From contig NZ_JAGFNZ010000001.1 in the NCBI RefSeq assembly GCF_019448085.1, forward strand, positions 248,001 through 312,000: a stretch of 64,000 nt of DNA. Direction: 5' to 3'. Both the position numbers and the translations under genes were made by a program. Origin of the DNA: Caproiciproducens faecalis (GTDB lineage: Bacteria > Bacillota > Clostridia > Oscillospirales > Acutalibacteraceae). The notes beneath the pieces are model-generated. The model did not search any database. It was not told the DNA's origin and saw only the letters and a list, made by a program, of their open reading frames with translations. This document shows positions 27,462-35,420 of this stretch, piece by piece. Every line of letters starts with the position of its first letter. Position 1 is the stretch's first letter.

Positions 27462-29249
27462 ATGCGTTCTGAGAAGAAGTTAAAAATAAGCTTTTTTGCG
27501 CGGCTTTTTATTTGCTTTGCCGTAATCAGTATTGTACCGGTTGCGGTCTTGGGAACGCTTACCTACATCATTTCCTCCAATGTTTCTTTGCGGAACGTGG
27601 AAAACCAGTCCTCGAAAACCGTGAATAACGCCGCGATGAGCCTGCAGCAGACGATCGGCGAGTACCGGTCCGCGCTGTCGTATTTTTGTACAGACAGTGA
27701 TACCGTACAGAAAATCAGCAATTCTGACGTTACCCCGGAGCAGAGCACCAGCATTTATCAGAAAATGTATATCCTGCTGGCGGGCAAGTCGTCCAATGTA
27801 ACGATGCACTTGATTAAGGCGGACGGAACCTTTCAGATTTCCACCTCTGTGATACCGGAAGCCTACAACATCCGAAACCACCGGGAGTGGGGAATCTTCC
27901 GCGAACTGAACGAATCCTACGGGACCGTCATGTATTCCAACCATTATGTTTCGCCAAGCGGAAAGAACTACTGTATGTCGGTGGCCAACACCATCCGGAA
28001 AAATGGGAAAATCATTGCCTACGCGATTCTCGACATTCCGTCGGATGTGTTTCAGACCGCGCTTGACACGGTCAACGTATCGCTTCCCATCCGGTATGCC
28101 GTTGTGGATCAAAACAACTATTTCCTTTATGACGAGATCTTCAGCGGGCAGAACCAGATTTTTATGGATATGAACTTCCGCAATCAAATGCTGCAGGCAC
28201 AGGACAGCAAAAAACTCTATCTGGAAAAGCCGAAGCGCATCATCACATGGGATGTCACCCCCGGGGACTACCCCCTGCGCGTCATGTCCTCGGTCCCGAT
28301 TGAGCTGGTCGTCATCAACAGCAATTACATTATGGACACCGCCATTGCGGTTGCGCTGGGCGCCATTTTCCTGTGCGTGCTTATTTCGCCCATGCTGGTG
28401 CGCAGCCTGACCAAGCCCCTGAACGCCATTATGAGGACCATGGACAAGGTTCAGAACGGCGATACAAACGCACGCGTCGTCGTACACAATGATGACGAAT
28501 TCGGCTATATCGGGCGCAATCTGAACTCAATGCTTGACCGATTGAATGAGCTGTTTGCCACCAATCTGGAAAAACAGAACCGGCTGCGCCTGGCGGAGCT
28601 GAAATCCCTGTACTCCCAGATCAATCCCCACTTTCTTTACAACACGCTGGATTCCATCAAATGGCTCGCCAAGCTGAACGGCGTGGACGATATTGTGCTG
28701 ATCGTTTCCCAGCTGGGAAAGCTTCTGAAAAACAGTATCCGCAACCAGAAAGAGTCCGTGCAGATTTCGGAGGAAATCGGGCTGGTCGGCAGTTATCTTT
28801 CCATTCAGAAAATACGGTATGACGACAAATTTGATGTTTCCATACAGGTGAATGAAGAGATTATGGACTGTTATGTTCCGAAATTTATTATTCAACCGAT
28901 TGTTGAGAACGCGATTATTCATGGCATTGAAGATAAAATCGGAAAAGCGCACTTAATCATCCGCGGCTGGCGGCAGGACGACAAAATTATCTTTCAGGTG
29001 GAAGATGACGGTGTGGGGATCAGCGAAGAAAAGCTGAACAGCATTAAAAAATCCGCCCACGCGAAAGCGCTTGACAGCGACAGCATCGGCATTGCAAACG
29101 TAGACAAAAGAGTCAAGCTGTATTACGGTCAGGATTACGGGCTAAAAATACAAAGCAAAGAAAATGTCGGCACAATCACACGGATCACAATGCCTTTTTC
29201 AACGATACCGCTTGGAAATGAAAATATGGGAGGTTCCGATCATGATTAG
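27462..29249 (+). CDS. Sensor histidine kinase, YesM family
   Basis: About 595 residues from ATG 27462. TM1 lies near residues 10-30, followed by an extracytoplasmic dCache-like region of about 250 residues. TM2 lies near 295-315, then HAMP (SLTKPLNAIMRTMDKVQNGD). The phosphoacceptor helix is YSQINPHFLYNTLDSIKWLA. The ATPase domain has IIQPIVENAIIHGIED (N box) and VEDDGVGIS (G1). YesM kinases sense extracellular sugars, often through a partner binding protein. Its stop overlaps the response regulator gene by 8 bases, and the importer directly upstream is the likely target. Confidence 0.92.
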   Translation: MRSEKKLKISFFARLFICFAVISIVPVAVLGTLTYIISSNVSLRNVENQSSKTVNNAAMSLQQTIGEYRSALSYFCTDSDTVQKISNSDVTPEQSTSIYQKMYILLAGKSSNVTMHLIKADGTFQISTSVIPEAYNIRNHREWGIFRELNESYGTVMYSNHYVSPSGKNYCMSVANTIRKNGKIIAYAILDIPSDVFQTALDTVNVSLPIRYAVVDQNNYFLYDEIFSGQNQIFMDMNFRNQMLQAQDSKKLYLEKPKRIITWDVTPGDYPLRVMSSVPIELVVINSNYIMDTAIAVALGAIFLCVLISPMLVRSLTKPLNAIMRTMDKVQNGDTNARVVVHNDDEFGYIGRNLNSMLDRLNELFATNLEKQNRLRLAELKSLYSQINPHFLYNTLDSIKWLAKLNGVDDIVLIVSQLGKLLKNSIRNQKESVQISEEIGLVGSYLSIQKIRYDDKFDVSIQVNEEIMDCYVPKFIIQPIVENAIIHGIEDKIGKAHLIIRGWRQDDKIIFQVEDDGVGISEEKLNSIKKSAHAKALDSDSIGIANVDKRVKLYYGQDYGLKIQSKENVGTITRITMPFSTIPLGNENMGGSDHD

Positions 29250-30030
29250 AGTCGTCGTCGTTGAGGATGAAGTTCTGGTGAAGAAGGGTCTGATTTTGAC
29301 CACGGACTGGCAGAAATACGGATGTGAAGTAGTGGGGGAAGCCTCCAACGGGATAGAAGGTGTCCGGGAAATCGAGCGCATCAGGCCCGACATCGTGATT
29401 ACGGATGTCCGTATGCCCGGACTTGACGGGATCGGCATGATCGAGCAGGTCAAGGCTGCAGGGCTGAAGCCGGAGTTTGTAATCATCTCGGGATACAGTG
29501 AGTTTGATTACGCCCGAAAGGCGGTAAAGCTGGGCGTGCGCGATTTTTTAGTGAAACCGATTGATGACGAAGATCTTGACGCCGCACTGAAAAGCACCTG
29601 TGAGGCCGTCCATGACAAGCAGCGGATCAACAAAATTCAGGATAAAATGAATGATGTTTCAGACAGCCGGGTCATGCTGTTCAAGGAGTACCTGCTGGAT
29701 GAAAAAAAGGATAATGACTATGTTGCCCTTGCGGTAAAGCATATCAACTCAAATTATCAGAAGGACATCAGTGTGAAAAGCGTAGCCGACAGCCTGTTTA
29801 TCAGTGAGAGCTATTTGAGCCGTCTTTTCAAAAATCAGGTAGGCCAGACCTTTGGGGATTATCTGGCTTATTACCGCATTAAAAAAGCATGTGAACTGTT
29901 AAAAAAACCGAACGGAAAAATATATGAAGTTGCTAATCTGATCGGCTACAAAGACCAGCGTTATTTCAGTATGATTTTCAAGAAACTGGTGGGGGTCACT
30001 CCGAAAGAGTTCCGCGAAGGTCTGGATTAA
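29242..30030 (+). CDS. Response regulator, YesN type (REC + AraC helix-turn-helix)
   Basis: 262 residues from ATG 29242, with GGGAGG 8 bases upstream. The receiver domain begins IRVVVVEDE and has the phosphorylatable Asp in VITDVRMPGLDG and Lys in FLVKPID. The AraC-type DNA-binding domain starts near residue 160 (HINSNYQKDISVKSVADSLF, SESYLSRLFKNQVGQTF). It lacks the long middle domain of many YesN proteins, so it is a compact version. It should act with the overlapping YesM kinase, most likely on the AfuABC-like operon. Confidence 0.92.
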   Translation: MIRVVVVEDEVLVKKGLILTTDWQKYGCEVVGEASNGIEGVREIERIRPDIVITDVRMPGLDGIGMIEQVKAAGLKPEFVIISGYSEFDYARKAVKLGVRDFLVKPIDDEDLDAALKSTCEAVHDKQRINKIQDKMNDVSDSRVMLFKEYLLDEKKDNDYVALAVKHINSNYQKDISVKSVADSLFISESYLSRLFKNQVGQTFGDYLAYYRIKKACELLKKPNGKIYEVANLIGYKDQRYFSMIFKKLVGVTPKEFREGLD

Positions 30031-30053
30031 GTATGAGAAAGGCATGATAACCG

Positions 30054-30653
30054 ATGATAAAAAATATGGTGTTCGATATGGGGAACGTACTGCTCGCCTA
30101 TACCCCAGACGATTATATGAAAACAATTACGCAGGATGAAGAAGCCGCGGCCGCAGTGCTCAAAGAGCTGTTTCGGTCCGCGGAGTGGGAGCAACTGGAC
30201 GCGGGCAGTATTACGGAGGAGGACGCCGTCGCTCAGGTCTGCGCCAGAATCCCGCAGTATTCCGATGTGGTGCAAAGGGCAATGGACAACTGGCACTCCG
30301 ATTTGACGCCGATGACAGGGATGCCTGAAATTGTGGCACGGCTAAAGGAAAAAGGCTATCGGATTTATCTGCTTTCCAATACCAGTCTCCGCTTTTATCA
30401 ATATCAGGATAAGGTGGATATGTTCCGCAGCTTTGACGGATTTATTGTTTCCGCAAAAGAAAAGCTGGTCAAACCGGATGTTGCCATCTTTGATTGCCTT
30501 TGTGAGCGGTACGGCCTTCAAAGCGGCGAATGCCTTTTTGTCGACGACCTGCAGCAGAACATTGACGGAGCCCAGAAAGCGGGGTTCCACGCACATCTTT
30601 TCCGAGGGGCGAAAGAGCTTTCCCGATATCTTGAAGAAAATCACGTCCTTTAA
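30054..30653 (+). CDS. HAD family hydrolase (YihX/HAD-IA type)
   Basis: 199 residues. Motif I is MVFDMGNVLL (nucleophile Asp with the Asp of the +2 position replaced by Gly as in YihX-like proteins), motif II LLSNTS, motif III Lys in KLVKPDVAIF, and motif IV FVDDLQQNIDGA. The small helical cap sits between motifs I and II. Relatives are alpha-D-glucose-1-phosphate phosphatases or haloacid dehalogenase-like enzymes. It follows the response regulator by 23 bases and could dephosphorylate a sugar phosphate taken up by the adjacent importer, which is an inference. Confidence 0.85.
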   Translation: MIKNMVFDMGNVLLAYTPDDYMKTITQDEEAAAAVLKELFRSAEWEQLDAGSITEEDAVAQVCARIPQYSDVVQRAMDNWHSDLTPMTGMPEIVARLKEKGYRIYLLSNTSLRFYQYQDKVDMFRSFDGFIVSAKEKLVKPDVAIFDCLCERYGLQSGECLFVDDLQQNIDGAQKAGFHAHLFRGAKELSRYLEENHVL

Positions 30654-30715
30654 AAATATCCCTTCAGAAAAAATCATTTTTCTGTATGTGACCGCTTTAG
30701 TTCAATATGTGATTA

Positions 30716-30765
30716 AAAGCCGTTCTTTTCCTCTTAGGAGGAAGGGAACGGCTTCTTTACTTTTT
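30716..30765 (+). terminator. Terminator after the HAD gene
   Basis: AAAGCCGTTC and its complement GGAACGGCTT, with an inner CCTC/GAGG pairing, form a long hairpin followed by CTTTACTTTTT. It ends the YesM-YesN-HAD unit and insulates the first RuBisCO-like gene. Confidence 0.8.
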
Positions 30766-30830
30766 GAAGGTTTCTCCTTGCTGTTTTACAAAAACCGTCT
30801 GTGAAAGATCAGCCTAAATTTTTAGATATT

Positions 30831-30878
30831 ATTGAAATAAATTTCAATATTTTCTTATGATTTTTAGGTAGTTATAAT
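30831..30878 (+). promoter_or_regulatory. Promoter and palindrome of RuBisCO-like gene A
   Basis: ATTGAAAT-AA-ATTTCAAT (30831-30848) is a perfect palindrome just upstream of the expected -35 position of a TATAAT box at 30873-30878. The transcript start would lie near 30885, some 45 bases before the ATG. The location fits an activator site. The SorC-type regulator encoded at 35421 is the obvious local candidate. Confidence 0.6.
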
Positions 30879-30929
30879 AATGCCATAGGAAATACATAGC
30901 CGTAGAAAACAAAGAAGGAGTGAACAATT

Positions 30930-32249
30930 ATGTATATTGATCCTATTATTATTCAATACCCGGAAGCACTGGAAAAGGACCGTTTTGTCATCGCAACCTA
31001 TTATTGCGCAACAAAACGGAACACCAATATGATGAAGTTTGCTGCCGCTTTGGCATGTGAGCAAACCTGCGGAACCTGGATTCAGGTACCACAGGAAACC
31101 GCCGAGGTGCGTGAGAAATGCATAGGTAGGGTAGTTGGTGTATATGAGACGCCCGCTTACCAGATTGAAATTCCGAATGATGTCGAAGAAAGACATTTTA
31201 TTATCCGTATCGCCTATCCGACAGGCAATTTCGGCAATGCACAGTTTGCCATGCTGTTGAGTGCCGTCATCGGCAACATTTCAAGCTCAGGGAAAGTAAA
31301 GCTGTTAGACCTTGAGTTCCCGGATTCTTTCCTGAATGAGTTCCAGGGCCCGAAATTCGGCGTACCGGGCATCAGGAAACTTCTCGGTGTTTATGATCGT
31401 CCGCTGCTGAACAACATGATTAAACCCTGCACGGGTCTTTCACCGGAAGCAACGGCGGCGCTGGCGTTTGAATCTGCCGTAGGCGGCGTGGATGTAATCA
31501 AGGATGACGAGCTGATCTCCAATCCTGTTCACTGCCCGTTGGTAGAAAGAGTAAAAGCGGTCATGGCCGCTCTGAAACGCGCGGACGAGGAGAAGGGCGA
31601 AAAGACGCTCTATGCCTTTAACATTACGGACAAAACAGAGAATCTGAGAGACAATGCATACAGAGCCATTGAAGCCGGAGCAAACGCACTGCTGCTTAAC
31701 TATAACTCGGTCGGACTGGATGCAAGCAGAATGATCGCCGAGGACAAGAATATTAATGTTCCGATTTTGGGACATTCCGATTATACAGGTGCGGTTTACG
31801 AGTCACCGTGGTCCGGTATGAGCGCGACACTGATTGGCGCGACACTGCCAAGAATGGCCGGTATGGATATGATTATCGCGTTGACACCATACGGCAAATT
31901 CCCAATGATGATGGACACGTTTGTGGACAGCGGATACAAGATGCTGTCACCTCTGGGCAACCTCAAGGCGGTATTCCCAATGCCGGGCGGCGGCACGACA
32001 CAGGGTCATGTGGAAGACGTTGTCAAGAAGTTCGGCAACGATGTTATGATCGCGAGCGGCGCCGGCATCCACGGCCATCCGATGGGGCCGAGGGCCGGAG
32101 CAAAAGCATTCCGTCAGGCAATCGACGCCGCTGTGTCCGGGCAGAACATGCTGGAAGCGGCAAAGCAGCACAAGGAGCTGCAGGCGGCGTTTGACGCTTG
32201 GGGCTACTATCAGGAAAGCAAAACAGGAATCTTTGATCTCAAGGGCTGA
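30930..32249 (+). CDS. RuBisCO-like protein (form IV-type large-subunit homologue), copy A
   Basis: 439 residues with an N-terminal alpha/beta domain (1-about 140) and the RuBisCO TIM barrel. Lys165 in NNMIKPCTG equals RuBisCO Lys175, but Lys177 is replaced by Cys167. The carbamylation/metal triad is kept as Lys191, Asp193, Glu194 (IKDDE). The barrel continues with His282 in GHSD, loop-6-like Lys323 in YGKFPM, and glycine-rich phosphate loops PGGGTTQGH and SGAGIHGHP. Lack of Lys177 and of any phosphoribulokinase or small subunit nearby argues against CO2 fixation. Relatives act as decarboxylases, transcarboxylases, enolases or isomerases on phosphorylated keto acids. AAGGAG precedes the ATG. 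Confidence 0.93.
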   Translation: MYIDPIIIQYPEALEKDRFVIATYYCATKRNTNMMKFAAALACEQTCGTWIQVPQETAEVREKCIGRVVGVYETPAYQIEIPNDVEERHFIIRIAYPTGNFGNAQFAMLLSAVIGNISSSGKVKLLDLEFPDSFLNEFQGPKFGVPGIRKLLGVYDRPLLNNMIKPCTGLSPEATAALAFESAVGGVDVIKDDELISNPVHCPLVERVKAVMAALKRADEEKGEKTLYAFNITDKTENLRDNAYRAIEAGANALLLNYNSVGLDASRMIAEDKNINVPILGHSDYTGAVYESPWSGMSATLIGATLPRMAGMDMIIALTPYGKFPMMMDTFVDSGYKMLSPLGNLKAVFPMPGGGTTQGHVEDVVKKFGNDVMIASGAGIHGHPMGPRAGAKAFRQAIDAAVSGQNMLEAAKQHKELQAAFDAWGYYQESKTGIFDLKG

Positions 32250-32287
32250 TTTGTTTTCACCGATACCTTAGAATAGTGATATTACAA

Positions 32288-32323
32288 GACAGTTGAATGT
32301 GCCGGTGTGCGCATTCAGCTGTC
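32288..32323 (+). other. Conserved 3' hairpin of RuBisCO-like gene A
   Basis: A 15-bp stem (GACAGTTGAATGTGC with GCGCATTCAGCTGTC, two G-U pairs) and 6-base loop, 38 bases after the stop. There is no T run. The same hairpin is kept in copy B while the bases just upstream differ, suggesting a role in mRNA processing, stability or partial termination. Confidence 0.65.
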
Positions 32324-32389
32324 AGATTTAAAAATAATATTTCGAAATTGAACAATAGAGTTCATAATTTTGGATAAACAACAATGGGT

Positions 32390-32443
32390 CACTTTCCGTA
32401 TTGCGCTTATTTAGTTAGTACCAATATGGAAGGTGCCTTTTCC
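32390..32443 (+). terminator. Terminator upstream of FGGY kinase 1
   Basis: CACTTTCCGTATTG pairs along its whole length with CAATATGGAAGGTG (two G-U pairs) around an 18-base loop, followed by CCTTTTCC. It should end the RuBisCO-like transcript and leave kinase 1 with its own promoter. Confidence 0.65.
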
Positions 32444-32619
32444 TTATATTTGTTTACAACTACCCAGTTAGAAAAGGGTGCTGCTTCATGGCTCCGTTTA
32501 TGGGGATGAATCGGAACAGATTGGCAACTTTTCTGTGACAATAGCTTAGTCCCGAAACCATCTGAAACCATTCAGAGTTAAAGATGGATGTAATAGATTG
32601 GGAGAAAAGTTTTTTAAAA

Positions 32620-32680
32620 GGGTTGGAGTTGGTTACAGCAGGGCTTCTTAGTTGGGTCAGAACTGAAGAAGTGCAGTAAA
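32620..32680 (+). other. Kinase-leader element, copy 1
   Basis: These 61 bases match 41600-41660 at 44 positions, with about 80 percent identity over the first 45. Both copies sit upstream of FGGY kinase genes (26 and 83 bases from the start codons). Several differences are third-codon transitions in one frame (GLELVTA is encoded by both), hinting at a decayed coding remnant or a small peptide; a regulatory RNA role is also possible. Confidence 0.5.
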
Positions 32681-32705
32681 AAAACAAATTACGGGGGGAA
32701 TTGTA

Positions 32706-34271
32706 TTGAAACAGAAAAAATACGTAGTTGGCGTAGACTGTGGAACAACAAGCAGCAAATCTTTTGTTTTTGATCTGGAGGGCAACTGCCTGGGCTCGGG
32801 ACAGATCATGAATCCTCTCATTTATCCGGCGGTTGGACGGGTAGAGTGTGACGGACCGGAACTTATTAAGGTATTGCATGAGACAACCAGGCTTGCCATT
32901 AAGAACAGTGGTGTTGATCCGGAAGAAATTGCCGGGGTAAGCTTCGACATGTTCCGCTGTACCATGGTGACGCGCGATCGGAACGGTGGATTTACCACGC
33001 CGATCATTATCTGGCAGGATCTGCGCAGCGCCGAAATGCTCCCCAAAATGAGGGAGCAGCTTGCGGCTGCGGGAATGACGCCGGACGACTTGTACGATAT
33101 GTGCGGGATGCCGCTGGGCGGTGTTAATCCGTCCGGAAAATTGCAGTGGGTAAAGGAAAAGAAACCGGAGTCGTATGAGAATGCTGTCAGAATCCACACT
33201 ATGATGGGACTTATGACAAAAGCTTATGGTGCCGACGATTATTATGATGACATCAATGACACTCCGTGGCTTCAATTGAACGGACCGGATTTTCAGTACA
33301 GTGAAAATCTGTGTAAGGTATTTGGGGTGGACATTGGCAAACTTGCTCCTCTGAAAACGACGGGAACGATCATCGGAAAGGTATCTCCCGAAATCTCGGA
33401 AAAGACCGGACTTGCGGTTGGGACTCCATTGGTCATGGGTACAGGCGACCAGCAGGCGGGATGCCTCGGCTGCGGCTGCGTCAAGGAAGGCACAGGCTAT
33501 GCCTGCGGCGGTACGGCGGGTATTACGGCTGGAAAATCCACCAGGTTGCTGAGGGATCCGGCAAAGAAATGCTACATACTGGGAACACCTGATGGAGCAT
33601 GGGTCATGGAGGGGCAGGCGAATGCCGCGGGCAGCGCTTTCAAGTGGTTTAAGGGCGAATTCTGTGATGTGGAAAGTATGACCGCGAAGTACCTGGGGCT
33701 GGAGGCATATGACTTTCTGACGAAAGCGGCCCAGAAGTCCGGCCCGGGTGCGAACGGATGCTTCTTCCTTCCCTACCTGCAGGGGGCGAACACGCCCAAT
33801 TACAACGCGGATGCGCGCGGCACTTACATAGGGATGACCTTTGCCCATACGAGGAACGATCTTGTCCGAGCGACGATGGAGGGGATCTGCTTCGATATCC
33901 GCGATATGCTGGAAGCCATGGTCAAAGGAAATGTTCCCAATTTTGATGTTGTCCGGCTGACCGGGGGAGTCGCCCGGTCCGGTTTCTGGTGCCAGATGCA
34001 GGCCGATATTTACAACAGACCCTGTGAGACCGTGGCGGTGGAAGAGGCTACGGGACTTGGGTGCGCCATGGTCGCGGCTGTCGGTGTCGGAATTTATCAG
34101 GATTTTGAGGAAGCCGCCGAACACATGGTCAAGGTTACAAAACGCTACGAACCGAATCCAAAAAATGTTCCAATTTATGAAGATGCTTACCAGACCTGGA
34201 AAAAAGTGTATCAGGCGCTCAACGGAGAAGCCTATTCCGCCGTTACGGCGTTTCAAGAAAAATACCGCTGA
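32706..34271 (+). CDS. FGGY family carbohydrate kinase 1 (xylulokinase-like)
   Basis: 521 residues from TTG 32706 with a GGGGGGA ribosome site. The N-terminal phosphate-binding loop is GVDCGTTSSKSFVFD and the second ATPase-fold domain has MGTGDQQAGCLGCG, followed by the adenosine-loop region near ITLTGGVARSGFWCQMQADI-type residues (about 418-436). It transfers phosphate from ATP to a sugar, polyol or sugar acid. It is related to the second kinase at 41743; both end with a YEPNPK motif. Its position between two RuBisCO-like genes suggests that it makes their phosphorylated substrate or a precursor. The sugar cannot be named. Confidence 0.88.
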   Translation: MKQKKYVVGVDCGTTSSKSFVFDLEGNCLGSGQIMNPLIYPAVGRVECDGPELIKVLHETTRLAIKNSGVDPEEIAGVSFDMFRCTMVTRDRNGGFTTPIIIWQDLRSAEMLPKMREQLAAAGMTPDDLYDMCGMPLGGVNPSGKLQWVKEKKPESYENAVRIHTMMGLMTKAYGADDYYDDINDTPWLQLNGPDFQYSENLCKVFGVDIGKLAPLKTTGTIIGKVSPEISEKTGLAVGTPLVMGTGDQQAGCLGCGCVKEGTGYACGGTAGITAGKSTRLLRDPAKKCYILGTPDGAWVMEGQANAAGSAFKWFKGEFCDVESMTAKYLGLEAYDFLTKAAQKSGPGANGCFFLPYLQGANTPNYNADARGTYIGMTFAHTRNDLVRATMEGICFDIRDMLEAMVKGNVPNFDVVRLTGGVARSGFWCQMQADIYNRPCETVAVEEATGLGCAMVAAVGVGIYQDFEEAAEHMVKVTKRYEPNPKNVPIYEDAYQTWKKVYQALNGEAYSAVTAFQEKYR

Positions 34272-34372
34272 GCGATCCGTAAGAACCGACGGAAGTTTCC
34301 CGCAGTTTGTAAGGATCGGGCGGAAGCTTCCTTATACGGATTTTATCAATCTATATTACAGGAGGAATGAAA

Positions 34373-35209
34373 ATGGTAAACGCTGTTAGTGTGATAGGAG
34401 CATTTGCAGGAGGATGTATTGGAGCGCTGGTCGGAGGAAACCCGGCTTTTGTCATCGCGGGTATTGTCGGTGTCACTTTTCTTTCTATGGGAAACGTGCC
34501 GGCGGCAGCGGTTCTGCAGCAGACTGTGGAATACACGCTGTTCACCCCATGTATCTGTTTTGCGGGCGGCGTGGCGGCGCTGGCCTTTGCCGCCAATAAA
34601 AGGAAATACGATATTAATGGCTTGAACCTCAATAAAGCGCTGGGTTTTACAAAGGACCCGATGACGGTTTTGGTTGGGGGAATTTTCGGCCTGTTCGGTT
34701 TTCTGTGCCTGAACCTGGCCGTCTATTTCAAGCTGCCGCTGGACGCGGGCGCTTTGACGGTGATGCTTTCCGGATTTATCGTCAGGCTGCTGTTCGGCAA
34801 CCGTACGATTGTAAATCCCAAATTAAATGAAAACCTTCTTTTTCATAAGGAAGGCATCTCTCACTGGGTCTTTAAATTACTGGTCGGTCTGGTGGTTGCG
34901 GCCGTGGCTGCCTATGCCGTCCATCTGACAGGCATTGCGACGACCGGATTTTACATCAGTGCCCTTTCTCTTATCTTTTTCCTCAGGGACGGCGATTTTC
35001 CCGTTACCCACCATGTTACCCTGATCGCGGGCTACGCGACCCTTCGCTCCGGCAGCGTGCTGACAGGAGTCCTGTTTGGGGTGCTTGCCTGCATTGTGTT
35101 TGAACTGTATCAGAATATCATCAACTCCAATGTGGACTCCCATATTGACGCTCCCGCGTCCACGATCGCTACTTTAAGCCTCGTTATATTCACTGTCTTC
35201 CCTGCCTGA
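34373..35209 (+). CDS. Unrecognised integral membrane protein
   Basis: 278 residues from ATG 34373, 7 bases after GGAGG; an ATG six bases earlier is too close to the site. About eight hydrophobic helices are visible, beginning VIGAFAGGCIGALVGG and ending TIATLSLVIFTVFPA, with Gly-rich turns (GGIFGLFGF, GVLFGVLACIVFELYQN). There is no ATP-binding or redox motif and I do not recognise the family. It is the only transporter-like protein in the RuBisCO-like locus and is flanked by the kinase and the regulator, so a role in uptake of the substrate is plausible but unproven. Confidence 0.75.
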   Translation: MVNAVSVIGAFAGGCIGALVGGNPAFVIAGIVGVTFLSMGNVPAAAVLQQTVEYTLFTPCICFAGGVAALAFAANKRKYDINGLNLNKALGFTKDPMTVLVGGIFGLFGFLCLNLAVYFKLPLDAGALTVMLSGFIVRLLFGNRTIVNPKLNENLLFHKEGISHWVFKLLVGLVVAAVAAYAVHLTGIATTGFYISALSLIFFLRDGDFPVTHHVTLIAGYATLRSGSVLTGVLFGVLACIVFELYQNIINSNVDSHIDAPASTIATLSLVIFTVFPA

Positions 35210-35230
35210 GCGAAAACGCCGGGCATTCAG

Positions 35231-35276
35231 CTCCTATATGCCGCCTCATCGGTCATTGGCCGTGGGGCGGCAGGAG
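35231..35276 (+). terminator. Hairpin after the membrane protein gene
   Basis: CTCC...TGCCGCC pairs with GGGCGGCA...GGAG around a GC-rich inner stem, 21 bases after the stop. The following bases (CGTAATTTGT) have only a weak T run. It probably ends the kinase-membrane protein transcript. Confidence 0.6.
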
Positions 35277-35318
35277 CGTAATTTGTAAAATAAGATTTTT
35301 CCCAAAATTCAGACATGA

Positions 35319-35349
35319 TTGTCATTATACAATAATTGATAGATATAAT
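35319..35349 (+). promoter_or_regulatory. Promoter of the SorC-type regulator
   Basis: TTGTCA and TATAAT with a 19-base spacer, 72 bases before the regulator start. A partly palindromic ATTGATAGATATAATCAA overlaps the -10 box and could allow autoregulation. Confidence 0.5.
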
Positions 35350-35420
35350 CAAAGTAGACGCTGTTCAATACCTAATGGTGGATTTTTATGTGCCGGATAT
35401 CACTATGGGAGGAAAGAGTA

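Larger units (their letters stand above)
30811..32330 (+). repeat. Long direct repeat, copy A (RuBisCO-like gene with its control regions)
   Basis: About 1,520 bp nearly identical to 36653-38170 in the same orientation. The match starts at AGCCTAAATTTT, runs through promoter, palindrome, leader, the whole coding region and the 3' hairpin, and stops at GTCAGATTTA; sequence on either side is unrelated. I count nine base differences within the 1,320-bp coding region. Confidence 0.95.
32250..32705 (+). other. Intergenic region between RuBisCO-like gene A and FGGY kinase 1
   Basis: 456 bp without a confident gene. It holds the conserved 3' hairpin, a terminator near 32412, and a 61-base element shared with the second kinase leader. 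A reading frame at 32584-32679 (31 codons) covers part of that element but has only a weak ribosome site, so it is not called as a gene. Confidence 0.6.

Noticed and set aside
27480-28487. A 335-codon minus-strand frame
   Set aside because: Antisense to the YesM kinase gene, with no ribosome site or family motif.
32460-34256. A 598-codon open frame on the minus strand
   Set aside because: It lies antisense to the FGGY kinase 1 gene, which has clear family motifs and a ribosome site. The antisense frame has no recognisable domain or start signal, so it is a shadow of biased codon use.
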